Shown here in pieces: positions 25,919 through 34,282 of a DNA stretch of 64,000 nt. The notes under the pieces were generated by a model. The model was not told the origin of the DNA. It made no database searches and saw nothing but the letters and a program-made list of their open reading frames with translations. How positions within the stretch are numbered: position 1 is the stretch's first letter; every line of letters begins with the position of its first letter. Position numbers and translations under genes: made by a program. This stretch comes from Micrococcus sp023147585 (GTDB lineage Bacteria; Actinomycetota; Actinomycetes; Actinomycetales; Micrococcaceae), in the NCBI RefSeq assembly GCF_044872765.1, contig NZ_CP085253.1, positions 372,001 to 436,000 of the forward strand. Reading direction: 5' to 3'.

Positions 25919-26634
25919 CCGCGCTCGCCCTGCTCGCCGTCGGCCTGTACGACCTCGCGCGTTCGCTCGCGCCGGCGGCGTGGTCCCCGGATCGGGCGGG
26001 GCGGACCGCCCTGGGCGCCGCGGTCGTCGGCGTGCTGCTGGGCGCGGCGGCGCTGGCCGTCGTCGGCCCGCCGTGGACCTCGGTGGCGGGCGCGGTCCTC
26101 GTGGCCTGCGGAGCCCTCCTGGCGTGGGGGGCCACGGGAGCGGAACGGCCCCGCGTCCTGCTGGGCGTGGTGGCCGCCCTCGGGCTGGTCGGCGTCCTCG
26201 AGCTGGGTCTCGGCGCACCGGAGCACCGCCTCGCACCGGCGGGGCTGACGATGGTGGCGGTGGCCGTCGCCCTCGCCGAGACGGCCAACCGCATCACGCG
26301 CGCCGTGCTGCAGCTCGCCGGGCGCCGCACCGGGGAGTCGGAGGCCGCCCCGGCCGCCGAGGCGGAGCCGCCCCTGCGCGGGGGCCGCTACATCGGCCCC
26401 ATGGAGCGGGTGCTCATGGTGCTCCTCGGCCTCGCCCACGCGTGGCAGGTCATCGCCGCGCTCATGGCGGCCAAGGGCATCGTGCGCTTCCCGGAGATCT
26501 CGGCCGACCGGGGGGACGGCTCGCGCGCCGAGGAGTTCCTGGTGGGCTCACTGGCCAGCTGGGGGCTCGCCGCCGTCGGCGGTCTGCTCGTGTGGCTCTC
26601 CCTCGGCTCTCCGCCCTTCCCTGCGGGAGGGTGA
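25915..26634 (+). CDS. Membrane protein coupled to satD, function unknown
   Basis: 239 residues with about six hydrophobic segments; no enzyme motif seen. The ATG overlaps the satD stop (ATGA), so the two products are made together. The C-terminal third, with RYIGPMERVLMVLLGLAHAW, an AAKGIVRF segment, EEFLVGSLASWGLAA and a final helix, resembles the last part of membrane proteins often found next to SatD genes in other bacteria (some carry DUF3307). I cannot name the family with certainty. It may be the sensor or effector partner of SatD. Confidence 0.65.
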   Translation: MTALALLAVGLYDLARSLAPAAWSPDRAGRTALGAAVVGVLLGAAALAVVGPPWTSVAGAVLVACGALLAWGATGAERPRVLLGVVAALGLVGVLELGLGAPEHRLAPAGLTMVAVAVALAETANRITRAVLQLAGRRTGESEAAPAAEAEPPLRGGRYIGPMERVLMVLLGLAHAWQVIAALMAAKGIVRFPEISADRGDGSRAEEFLVGSLASWGLAAVGGLLVWLSLGSPPFPAGG

Positions 26635-26718
26635 GACAGCGACGACGCCGTGTCACACGAACACTGATAGTCCCAACATATAAGCAGTTTCGCGCGAACG
26701 CCCCGGAGGCCCGCCCCC

Positions 26719-27537
26719 ATGACCCACCACCTCGACGACGCCGACTCTCCGGCTGCCCTGGCCCGCGCCGGGTCCCCAGCTGCCCTGGCCCGCGCCGACT
26801 TCCGTTCCGGCCTCGTCCGCCCGACGTCGGGCCTGGCCCCGGGCCGCACGCAGGCCAATCTCGTGGTCCTGCCGCGGGACTGGGCCTTCGACATGCTGCT
26901 GTTCGCCCAGCGCAACCCCGGCCCCATGCCCCTGCTGGACGTCACCGAGCCGGGAGAGCCGACGACGTCGTGGGCACCCGGCGCGGACCTGCGCACCGAC
27001 CTGCCGCTCTACCGCGTGTGGCGCGGCGGCGAGCTGGTCGAGGAGGTCTCGGACGCGACCGACCACTGGGGCGAGGACGCCGTCGCCTTCCTCATCGGCT
27101 GCAGCTTCGGCTTCGAGGCCGCGCTGCAGCGGGCCGGGGTGCCCGTGCGCAACCTGGACCAGGGGCGCAACGTGGCGATGTACCGCACGGACCGTCCGCT
27201 GCGCCCCGCGGGACGGATGCGCGGCGAGCTCGTGGTCTCGATGCGTCCCGTGCCGCCCGAGCTCGTGGCGACGGCCGTCACCGTCAGCGCCGCCGTGCCG
27301 TTCGCCCACGGCGCCCCCGTGCACGTCGGCGACCCCTCCCGCCTCGGCGTCGCCGACCTCGCCGCGCCGGACTACGGCGAGGCCACGGACCTCGAGCCGG
27401 GCGACGTCCCCGTCTTCTGGCCGTGCGGCGTCACCCCGCAGCGGGCGCTCGAGGTCTCCCGGCCGCCGTGGGCCATCACGCATGCGCCGGGGCACATGTT
27501 CATCACCGACGCCGTGGAGGGGGCGGCGCGGGTCTAG
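26719..27537 (+). CDS. YcsI/DUF1445 family putative hydro-lyase
   Basis: 272 residues of the UPF0317/DUF1445 family, related to D-glutamate cyclase and often annotated as putative hydro-lyase. Family marks: LAPGRTQANLVVLPRDWAFD, LLDVTEPGEP, AVAFLIGCSFGFE, FWPCGVTPQ and ITHAPGHMFITD. The N-terminus has an extra in-frame duplication, SPAALARAG then SPAALARAD (26746-26796). GGAGG precedes the ATG by nine bases. The stop is TAG, rare here, and its TAG begins the TAGACT -10 element of the next gene. The substrate is unknown. Confidence 0.85.
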   Translation: MTHHLDDADSPAALARAGSPAALARADFRSGLVRPTSGLAPGRTQANLVVLPRDWAFDMLLFAQRNPGPMPLLDVTEPGEPTTSWAPGADLRTDLPLYRVWRGGELVEEVSDATDHWGEDAVAFLIGCSFGFEAALQRAGVPVRNLDQGRNVAMYRTDRPLRPAGRMRGELVVSMRPVPPELVATAVTVSAAVPFAHGAPVHVGDPSRLGVADLAAPDYGEATDLEPGDVPVFWPCGVTPQRALEVSRPPWAITHAPGHMFITDAVEGAARV

Positions 27538-27540
27538 ACT
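27535..27540 (+). promoter_or_regulatory. -10 hexamer of terC copy 1
   Basis: TAGACT; its first three bases are also the TAG stop of the upstream gene. It predicts a start near 27547 and a leader of about 28 nt with AAGGA before the ATG at 27575. Confidence 0.55.
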
Positions 27541-27574
27541 GACGGCCGCCCCGCCGACGAAAGGACCCCCGTCC

Positions 27575-28618
27575 ATGGACGTTCTCAGCCCCGCCTTCGA
27601 GGTCGGCACCCTCGTGGTGCTCGGCCTCATCCTGCTGCTGGACCTGCTCTACGTCGCGCGGCGGCCCCATGAGCCCTCCATGAAGGAGGCGGGCCTGTGG
27701 ATCGGCTTCTACGTGACGCTCGCCCTCGTCTTCGCGGGCCTGCTCTTCGTCCTGGGCGACGCCCAGCACGGCACGGAGTTCCTTGCCGGCTGGGTCACCG
27801 AGTACAGCCTGAGCGTGGACAACCTGTTCGTCTTCCTCATCATCATGGCCAAGTTCCAGGTGCCGCGCCGGTACCAGCAGGAGGTCCTGATGGTGGGCAT
27901 CATCATCGCCCTCATCGCGCGGGCCGTCTTCATCGCGATCGGCGCGGTGGCCATCGAGCACCTCACGTGGGTGTTCTACATCTTCGGCGCCTTCCTGCTC
28001 TGGACCGCATGGCACCAGCTCAAGGACGACGACGACGGCGAGGAGTCCGAGCCCGGGATCGTCGCCCGGCTCACGCGCCGGCTCAACGTGGCCCCGGACT
28101 ACGACGGGAACAGGCTGCGCACCACCGTGGACGGCAAGCGCATGTTCACCCCCATGGTGGTCGTGTTCATCACCATCGGCCTGACGGACGTCATGTTCGC
28201 GGTGGACTCGATCCCGGCGATCTTCGGCCTCACCCAGAACTGGTTCATCGTGCTGACGGCCAACATCTTCGCCCTCATGGGCCTGCGCCAGCTCTACTTC
28301 CTGCTCGGCGGGCTCATGGACCGCCTGGTGTTCCTCAAGCACGGACTCGCGTTCATCCTCGCCTTCATCGGCGTGAAGCTCATCCTCCACGCCCTGCACG
28401 AGAACGAGCTGCCCTTCCTCAACGGCGGCCAGCCCGTCACCTGGGTGCCGGAGATCTCCACGTTCGTCTCGCTGGCCATCATCCTGGGCACCCTCGTGGT
28501 CGCCACCCTCGCCTCCCTGCTGTGGGGCAAGGCGCCCGAGGACGGGGCGGAGCCGGTCTTCCACGGCGCGCACCGCATGCAGGACATCGCGGAGCGGGCG
28601 GAGTCGGACGACCGTTGA
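27575..28618 (+). CDS. TerC family integral membrane protein (copy 1)
   Basis: 347 residues, about eight membrane helices. TerC proteins are linked to manganese export and to loading metal onto exported proteins, and by name to tellurite resistance. The acidic family motifs are present: SVDNLFVFLIIMAKFQVP and GLTDVMFAVDSIPAIFG, then FALMGLRQLYFLL and FIGVKLILHALHENELPF. A charged cytoplasmic loop (about 150-190) divides the helices. Paralogous to the next gene, which alone carries a riboswitch-like leader. Confidence 0.9.
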   Translation: MDVLSPAFEVGTLVVLGLILLLDLLYVARRPHEPSMKEAGLWIGFYVTLALVFAGLLFVLGDAQHGTEFLAGWVTEYSLSVDNLFVFLIIMAKFQVPRRYQQEVLMVGIIIALIARAVFIAIGAVAIEHLTWVFYIFGAFLLWTAWHQLKDDDDGEESEPGIVARLTRRLNVAPDYDGNRLRTTVDGKRMFTPMVVVFITIGLTDVMFAVDSIPAIFGLTQNWFIVLTANIFALMGLRQLYFLLGGLMDRLVFLKHGLAFILAFIGVKLILHALHENELPFLNGGQPVTWVPEISTFVSLAIILGTLVVATLASLLWGKAPEDGAEPVFHGAHRMQDIAERAESDDR

Positions 28619-28639
28619 GCGGGCGGGCGCGCCCTCCGG

Positions 28640-28645
28640 TAGAGT
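28640..28645 (+). promoter_or_regulatory. -10 hexamer of terC copy 2
   Basis: TAGAGT 22 bp after the stop of terC copy 1. It predicts a start near 28652, at the 5' edge of the candidate riboswitch, and a leader of about 165 nt. Confidence 0.6.
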
Positions 28646-28651
28646 GGGCCC

Positions 28652-28795
28652 GTCGTGGGGGAGTATCCACAACGCTGTGAACGTCAGTACGCGCGCCGAT
28701 CGGTCGAGAATCCCGATGCGGCCCGCCGGGCACAGCGGCCTGGGCGCCGGGAGGAACCGGAGGCGAGGCGGAGAGACTTGCGAGCACTCATCGAG
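28652..28795 (+). promoter_or_regulatory. Probable yybP-ykoY (Mn2+) riboswitch
   Basis: The 174-nt leader before terC copy 2 has landmarks of the yybP-ykoY manganese riboswitch: GGGGGAGTA (28657-28665), CGTCAGTACG (about 28682-28691) and the 3' partner GAGAGACTTGCGAG (28771-28784), with a GC-rich central hairpin between. Genes for TerC-like proteins are frequent targets of this class, in which Mn2+ binding turns expression on. AAAGG precedes the ATG at 28819. I matched motifs by eye and did not fold the RNA. Confidence 0.75.
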
Positions 28796-28818
28796 ACCCC
28801 CTCACGAAAGGTGCTCCC

Positions 28819-30072
28819 ATGGAGATCACCGGTCTGACCTGGGGGCTGACGATCGCACTGATCGTGGGCCTCCTCGCCTTCGACTACTTCGCCCACGTGC
28901 GCAAGGCGCACACGCCCACCATCCGCGAGGCCGCGGTCTGGTCCGGCGTCTACATCGGCATCGCCCTGCTCTTCGGCCTCGTCTTCTTCGCGTTCGGGGA
29001 CACCCAGCACGCGGTGGAGTACTACACCGGCTACATCCTGGAGAAGGCGCTCAGCGTCGACAACCTCTTCGTGTTCCTGGTCATCATGGCCTCGTTCCGG
29101 GTCCCGCGCGACTACCAGCAGAAGGTGCTGCTGTTCGGCATCACCTTCGCGCTCATCTCCCGCACGGTCTTCATCCTGTTGGGCGCGGCCGTGATCTCGG
29201 TGTGGTCCGACGTGTTCTACCTCTTCGGCATCGTGCTCCTGATCGTGGCCGGCAACCAGCTCAAGGGGGAGCTCGCGGGCGACTCCGCCGAGGACGAGGC
29301 GGACAACGTGATGGTCCGCCTGGCCAAGCGCTTCCTCCCCGCCTCGGACTCGTTCGACGGCGACCGGCTGTTCACGGTGGAGAACGGCAAGAAGGTCATG
29401 ACGCCGATGCTGCTGGTCATGGTGGCCATCGGCGCGACGGACATCCTCTTCGCCTTCGACTCCATCCCCGCCATCTTCGGCGTGACCCAGGAGGCGTACA
29501 TCGTCTTCACGGCCACCGCGTTCTCCCTCATGGGCCTGCGCCAGCTGTACTTCCTCATCGACGGCCTCCTGGACCGCCTCGTGTACCTCTCGTACGGCCT
29601 GTCCGCGATCCTCGCCTTCATCGGCGTGAAGCTGATCCTCCACGCGCTGCACGAGAACAACCTCTCGTTCATCAACGACGGCCAGAACGTGTCGGTCGTG
29701 GAGATCCCCACGGTGCTCTCGCTGATCGTCGTCGTCGGCATCCTGGTGCTGACCGTGCTGGTCTCCCTGGCCTCGCCCAAGGGCCAGGCCCTGCGGACGC
29801 TGCAGAACGCGGAGAAGTTCTCCCACCGCTTCACCCAGCTCGACCCGCAGGCGCCCCTCGAGGAGCGCCGCGCGGCCGCCGAGAGGATGGACACCTGGAC
29901 GGCCAAGGCCGAGCAGGTCGACCAGAAGTGGCGGGACAAGCTCCTGGACCACAAGGACCGCTACTCCCAGATCATCCGCACGGCGCACGAGACGCGCCTC
30001 TCCGACCCGGACTCGGCGGATCCGCGCGGCGTGTCCGAGGCGATCGTCCGCCAGGCCGGACCCCGCGTCTGA
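28819..30072 (+). CDS. TerC family integral membrane protein (copy 2)
   Basis: 417 residues, same eight-helix core as copy 1 with SVDNLFVFLVIMASFRVP, GATDILFAFDSIPAIFG, FSLMGLRQLYFLI and FIGVKLILHALHENNLSF. It differs by a ~70-residue charged C-terminal tail with coiled-coil character (RTLQNAEKFSHRF onward). The probable manganese riboswitch upstream supports a role in Mn2+ efflux or handling. A hairpin at 30097-30134 follows. Confidence 0.9.
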   Translation: MEITGLTWGLTIALIVGLLAFDYFAHVRKAHTPTIREAAVWSGVYIGIALLFGLVFFAFGDTQHAVEYYTGYILEKALSVDNLFVFLVIMASFRVPRDYQQKVLLFGITFALISRTVFILLGAAVISVWSDVFYLFGIVLLIVAGNQLKGELAGDSAEDEADNVMVRLAKRFLPASDSFDGDRLFTVENGKKVMTPMLLVMVAIGATDILFAFDSIPAIFGVTQEAYIVFTATAFSLMGLRQLYFLIDGLLDRLVYLSYGLSAILAFIGVKLILHALHENNLSFINDGQNVSVVEIPTVLSLIVVVGILVLTVLVSLASPKGQALRTLQNAEKFSHRFTQLDPQAPLEERRAAAERMDTWTAKAEQVDQKWRDKLLDHKDRYSQIIRTAHETRLSDPDSADPRGVSEAIVRQAGPRV

Positions 30073-30096
30073 GGCACGCGGCGTCGCCGCACGGGC

Positions 30097-30134
30097 AGGC
30101 CCCCGCCCCGATCACCCGATCGGACCGGGGGCCT
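30097..30134. terminator. Terminator between terC copy 2 and the hydrolase gene
   Basis: AGGCCCCCG pairs with CGGGGGCCT, with inner CCGATC/GATCGG, around a 4-nt loop. The 3' coding end and stop of the convergent hydrolase gene (stop at 30112) lie inside the hairpin. Confidence 0.7.
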
Positions 30135-31605
30135 CCGTCATCTCCAGGAGACGGGCGAGGACGGCCGCGCCGTCGTCGGCGAGCCCGTCGTGGTGGAACG
30201 CGTCGGTCTCCCACACGCGCAGCCCGCGCACCCGTGCGGCCGTCTCGAGGGAGAGGTCGCGGTCCACGTAGACGTCGTGCGTGTAGACGGCCGCGGCCAC
30301 GGGCACGCGGTTGGCCGCCAGCGCGCCGAGGTCGTAGAGCGCGCCCCAGTCCTCGCGGGCGGCAATGAGCTGCGCGGCCTCGGCCAGCGGGTGCAGGGGC
30401 GCCCCGGCCTCGAGCTGCCACGCGAACACGTGCTCGCCCGTGAGCAGGGGGGTGCCCTCCGGGGCGGCGGCGTCCCCGCCGCACGCGCCCGGGTCGAAGT
30501 CCGGGTGCTCCTGGAGGACGCGCGCGGCCGACCAGTCCGTCGGCGCGGCGCCCGGCTGGGCGTAGATCGCTTCGTGGAGCAGCGTGTACAGCGGCGTCTG
30601 GGCGCGGTCGGCCTGGGCGGCGACGGCGGCCCGGAAGCCCTCGCTCAGCCGCGCCTGGCGAGCACCCTCGTCGAACGCTTCGGTCAGCACGTAGAGCAGG
30701 GAGTCGACGCGGGTGTTGCCGCCCAGCAGCATGCCGAGCATCTGGGCTCGGGCCACCGTGAGCGCGGTGCCGTCCGGCAGGCGCTCGGGCGTGCCGGCCG
30801 CCTCGCGGGCCCGAAGATGGGCGACGACGCGCTCCCAGGCCACCCACGCGTGCGGGTGGCGGTCGAAGAACTCGCGGTTCCGCTCCCGCATGCGCGCGTA
30901 GGTGGCCCGGTACACGCGGTCCGCGGGCCCCGTGAGCGGGGCGAGGCCGCCCGTGACGTGGCAGCGCGCGAGGCCCTCGGGGAACCAGGAGAGGTAGCTC
31001 AGCGTGCAGAAGCCCCCGAAGCTCTGGCCGAGCGTGGCCCACGCGTTCGCGCCGAGGGCGAGGCGGACCATCTCGGCGTCCGCGACGATGGAGGGCGCCC
31101 GCAGGTGCCCCAGGTACGCGGCCTGGGCCTCGGGGGACATTCCCGCGAGGGAAGCGACGGTGGCCGGGGTGGCGGCCCCCGTCCCGCGCTGGTCCAGCAG
31201 GAGCACCCGGAACCGCCCCGCGGCCTCCTTGAGCCAGCCGCCCAGGCGTGGGGGGCGGGCGGCGCCGCTGCCCGGACCGCCCTGCAGGTACAGGAGCCAG
31301 GGCAGGTCCGCCGACCCTGCCGCCGGTCCGCGCACCTCGCGCGCGACCACGCGGAGCGTGCCCGCGCCCCCGGGCCCGAGCCCCGTGGCGGACGCGTCCT
31401 TCGCCCGCGCCTGCTCGAGGGTGTCGGCGTGGTCGACGGGGACGGTGAACCGGTGGTCCACGATCACCGTGCCGTCGAAGAGCGTCGTCTGCGCGCCGCG
31501 CACGTGCTCCGCGGCCTCCCGGGGCGCGAAGCCGCGCGGGTCGCCGGGCGGGAGCCCCGAGGCGGCCCCGCCCCCGGAGACGGGGGAGCCGCCGTCGTGC
31601 GTCAC
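30112..31605 (-). CDS. Alpha/beta hydrolase, proline iminopeptidase-like
   Basis: Serine hydrolase of the alpha/beta fold, 497 residues, resembling proline iminopeptidase family S33. Visible: oxyanion loop LLYLQGGPGSG, DQRGTG, nucleophile elbow GQSFGGF, and a late AFHHDGL that may supply the histidine. GTG start overlaps the helicase stop (GTGA), so it is the downstream partner of that gene. Residues 1-45 are low complexity. Peptidase versus esterase activity cannot be decided from sequence. Confidence 0.8.
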   Translation of the reverse strand: MTHDGGSPVSGGGAASGLPPGDPRGFAPREAAEHVRGAQTTLFDGTVIVDHRFTVPVDHADTLEQARAKDASATGLGPGGAGTLRVVAREVRGPAAGSADLPWLLYLQGGPGSGAARPPRLGGWLKEAAGRFRVLLLDQRGTGAATPATVASLAGMSPEAQAAYLGHLRAPSIVADAEMVRLALGANAWATLGQSFGGFCTLSYLSWFPEGLARCHVTGGLAPLTGPADRVYRATYARMRERNREFFDRHPHAWVAWERVVAHLRAREAAGTPERLPDGTALTVARAQMLGMLLGGNTRVDSLLYVLTEAFDEGARQARLSEGFRAAVAAQADRAQTPLYTLLHEAIYAQPGAAPTDWSAARVLQEHPDFDPGACGGDAAAPEGTPLLTGEHVFAWQLEAGAPLHPLAEAAQLIAAREDWGALYDLGALAANRVPVAAAVYTHDVYVDRDLSLETAARVRGLRVWETDAFHHDGLADDGAAVLARLLEMTEAPGPIG

Positions 31606-34253
31606 AGCCCCCACCCGGACTCGGGCGCGCCCACCGAGACGACGCGGATGACGGGGTGACCGGCCTCGTCCGAGGCGTCGAGGTCGACGACCGCGTTGAT
31701 GCCGTGGTCGAGGTCGCCGTCGTGGTCCTTGAGGACCTGGCGGACGGCCCACCAGCGGGCGCCGGTGAGCTCGAGCGGTGCGGGCACGGGGGGCGCTGTG
31801 GCCACGCGGAACAGCTCGGGGCCGCGCGCGGCGGCCGAGTCGTCGATGTCCTCGTGGTCGTCGAAGTACGCGTCGAGCGCGTCGGCCCAGTCGTCCGCAG
31901 AGAGGTCGCCGGAGAGCTCGGCCAGCCGCGCGTCCTGCTCGTCCCCGAACAGGCGCACCCGCTGGAACAGCGCGTTGCGCACCATCACGCGGAACACCGG
32001 CATGTTGTCCGTGAGGCGCGGGGGAGCGGGCGGGGCGATGGACTCCATGTCCTTGCGGAGCTCCTCGATGTCCCCGGCCACGAGGTCCTCCCACTCCTCG
32101 AGGAGGGAGGAGTCGGTCTGCTTGACCATCTCGTCGAGCCAGTCCAGCAGCACCTGCAGCTCGTCCGTGCGCGACTCCTGCGGCACCGTGTGGCGCAGCG
32201 CCTTCACGGCGTCCGTGAGGTAGCGCAGCAGCACGCCCTCGGAGCGGGCGATCCCGTAGAAGCGCACGTAGTCGCCGAAGCCCATGGCGCGCTCGAACAT
32301 GTCCCGCACCACGGACTTCGGGGCGAGCTCGAACTCGGCGAGCCACGGGGCGTCCTTGCGGTACACCTCGAACTGCTGCTCGAGCAGCTCGGCGAGCGGC
32401 TGCGGGTACGTGACCTCCTCGAGGGCGGCCATGCGGTCGTTGTAGTCCATGCCCTCGGCCTTCATGGCGGCCACGGCCTCGCCCTTGGCCTTCTTCGCCT
32501 GGGCGGAGAGCACCTGGCGCGGCGGGTCGAGGGTCGCCTCGATCACGGAGACGACGTCGAGCGCGTGGTCCGGCTCGGCCGGGTCCAGGAGCTCGAGGGC
32601 GGCCAGGGCGAAGGGGGAGAGCGGCTGGTTGAGGGCGAAGTCCGCCTGCAGGTCCACCGTGAGGTCCACCGTGCGGCCCTCGGCGTCCGGCTCCGGGAGC
32701 TTCTCCACGATCCCCGCGGCGAGCAGCTCGCGGAAGATGCCGAGCGCCTGCCGCATCAGCGCCGCCTGGCGGGCCGGCGTCTCGTGCGTGCCGCGCAGCA
32801 GGCGCCGCACCGCGATCACGGGGTCCCCGGGCCGGTCCAGGATGTTCAGGAGCATGGAGTGGGTGAGCCGCATGCGGGAGGACAGCGGCTCCGGCTCGGC
32901 CGCCACGAGGCGCTCGAAGCTGGCCCGGCCCCACGAGACGAACCCCTGCGGCGGCGACTTCTTCTTCGCGCCCTTGAGGGACTGCTTCATGCGCTTCTCG
33001 CGCTCGGCCTCGTCCTTGACGGACGCGAACTTCGCGGCGGCCCTGCGCGCGGACGCGGCGTTCTCGATCACGTGCTCGGGGGCCTGGACCACCACGGTGC
33101 CCGAGGTGTCGTAGCCCGCGCGCCCGGCCCGTCCGGCGATCTGGTGGAACTCGCGGGCCTGGAGGAGGCGGGTCCGCTCGCCGTCGAACTTGGACAGCGC
33201 GGTGAGGAGCACGGTGCGGATCGGCACGTTGATCCCGACGCCGAGCGTGTCCGTGCCGCAGATGACCTTGAGCAGGCCGTCCTGCGCGAGCTTCTCCACG
33301 AGGCGCCGGTACTTCGGGAGCATGCCCGCGTGGTGCACGCCGATGCCCGCCCGCACGAGGCGGTTCAGGGTGTGGCCGAAGCCCGCGGAGAACCGGAAGC
33401 CGGCGATCCGCGCCGCGATGGCCTCCTTCTCCTCCTTCGTGGTCACGGAGATCGAGGTCAGCCCCTGGGCCGTCTCCACGGCGTCCAGCTGGGAGAAGTG
33501 CACCACGTACACGGGGGCCTGGCGGGTGGAGACGAGCTCCTCCACCTTCTCCTGCAGCGGGACCTCGGACCACTCGAAGCTCAGGGGGATCGGGCGCTCG
33601 GCGTGGGCGACGACGGCGGTCTCGCGGCCCGTGCGCTCGGTCAGGTCCGCGGTGAGGCGGCTCGTGTCGCCCAGGGTGGCGGACATGAGGAGGAACCGCG
33701 CCTGGGGGAGCTCCAGGAGCGGCAGCTGCCACGCCCAGCCGCGGGAGGGGTCCGCGTAGTAGTGGAACTCGTCCATGACCACGGTGCCGATGTCCATCCC
33801 CGAGCCCTCCCGCAGTGCGCGGTTGGCCAGGATCTCGGCGGTGCAGCAGATGATGGGGGCGTCACCGTTCACGGTGGAGTCGCCCGTGACCATGCCGACG
33901 TTCTCCGCGCCGAACACGTCCACGAGGGCGAAGAACTTCTCGGAGACGAGCGCCTTGATCGGCGCCGTGTAGTAGGAGACGCGCTCGTGCGCGAGGGCGT
34001 CGGCGTGGGCCCCGATGGCCACGAGTGACTTCCCGGAGCCCGTGGGGGTGGCGAGCACCACGTTGTGGCCCTGCACGAGCTCGAGGACGGCCTCCTCCTG
34101 CGCCGGGTACAGGGAGATCCCGCGCTCGTCCGTCCACGCGGTGAACGCCTCGAACACCGCGTCGGCGTCCGGGGACGCGTCCAGGGCGTCGAGGCGGGCG
34201 AGGAGGGCGGGCGGAGTCGTGGCGGAGGCGGGAGCGGGGGCAGAGGAAGTCAT
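31602..34253 (-). CDS. DEAD/DEAH-box helicase of the DUF3516 type
   Basis: 883-residue superfamily 2 helicase with C-terminal DUF3516, common in actinobacteria and related to Ski2/DOB1-type RNA helicases. Motif I ATPTGSGKS (K75), motif II DEFHYY, motif III MSATLGD, ICGTDTLGVGINVPIRTV and motif VI HQIAGRAGRAGYDTSG. The remaining ~350 residues are helical and acidic. A role in RNA processing is likely but not proven. The ATG at 34253 is seven bases after a TACCCT -10 element and so is probably leaderless. It lies 29 bp behind the MBL hydrolase gene and overlaps the alpha/beta hydrolase gene. Confidence 0.88.
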   Translation of the reverse strand: MTSSAPAPASATTPPALLARLDALDASPDADAVFEAFTAWTDERGISLYPAQEEAVLELVQGHNVVLATPTGSGKSLVAIGAHADALAHERVSYYTAPIKALVSEKFFALVDVFGAENVGMVTGDSTVNGDAPIICCTAEILANRALREGSGMDIGTVVMDEFHYYADPSRGWAWQLPLLELPQARFLLMSATLGDTSRLTADLTERTGRETAVVAHAERPIPLSFEWSEVPLQEKVEELVSTRQAPVYVVHFSQLDAVETAQGLTSISVTTKEEKEAIAARIAGFRFSAGFGHTLNRLVRAGIGVHHAGMLPKYRRLVEKLAQDGLLKVICGTDTLGVGINVPIRTVLLTALSKFDGERTRLLQAREFHQIAGRAGRAGYDTSGTVVVQAPEHVIENAASARRAAAKFASVKDEAEREKRMKQSLKGAKKKSPPQGFVSWGRASFERLVAAEPEPLSSRMRLTHSMLLNILDRPGDPVIAVRRLLRGTHETPARQAALMRQALGIFRELLAAGIVEKLPEPDAEGRTVDLTVDLQADFALNQPLSPFALAALELLDPAEPDHALDVVSVIEATLDPPRQVLSAQAKKAKGEAVAAMKAEGMDYNDRMAALEEVTYPQPLAELLEQQFEVYRKDAPWLAEFELAPKSVVRDMFERAMGFGDYVRFYGIARSEGVLLRYLTDAVKALRHTVPQESRTDELQVLLDWLDEMVKQTDSSLLEEWEDLVAGDIEELRKDMESIAPPAPPRLTDNMPVFRVMVRNALFQRVRLFGDEQDARLAELSGDLSADDWADALDAYFDDHEDIDDSAAARGPELFRVATAPPVPAPLELTGARWWAVRQVLKDHDGDLDHGINAVVDLDASDEAGHPVIRVVSVGAPESGWGL

Positions 34254-34260
34254 CCCGCCC

Positions 34261-34266
34261 AGGGTA
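34261..34266 (-). promoter_or_regulatory. -10 hexamer of the DUF3516 helicase gene (leaderless)
   Basis: Minus-strand TACCCT, seven bases before the ATG at 34253. No ribosome binding site lies between. Confidence 0.5.
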
Positions 34267-34282
34267 TCGGCGCCGGCCGGGG

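Noticed and set aside
27541..27574. Riboswitch before terC copy 1
   Set aside because: The leader is only about 30 nt, too short, and has none of the conserved motifs.
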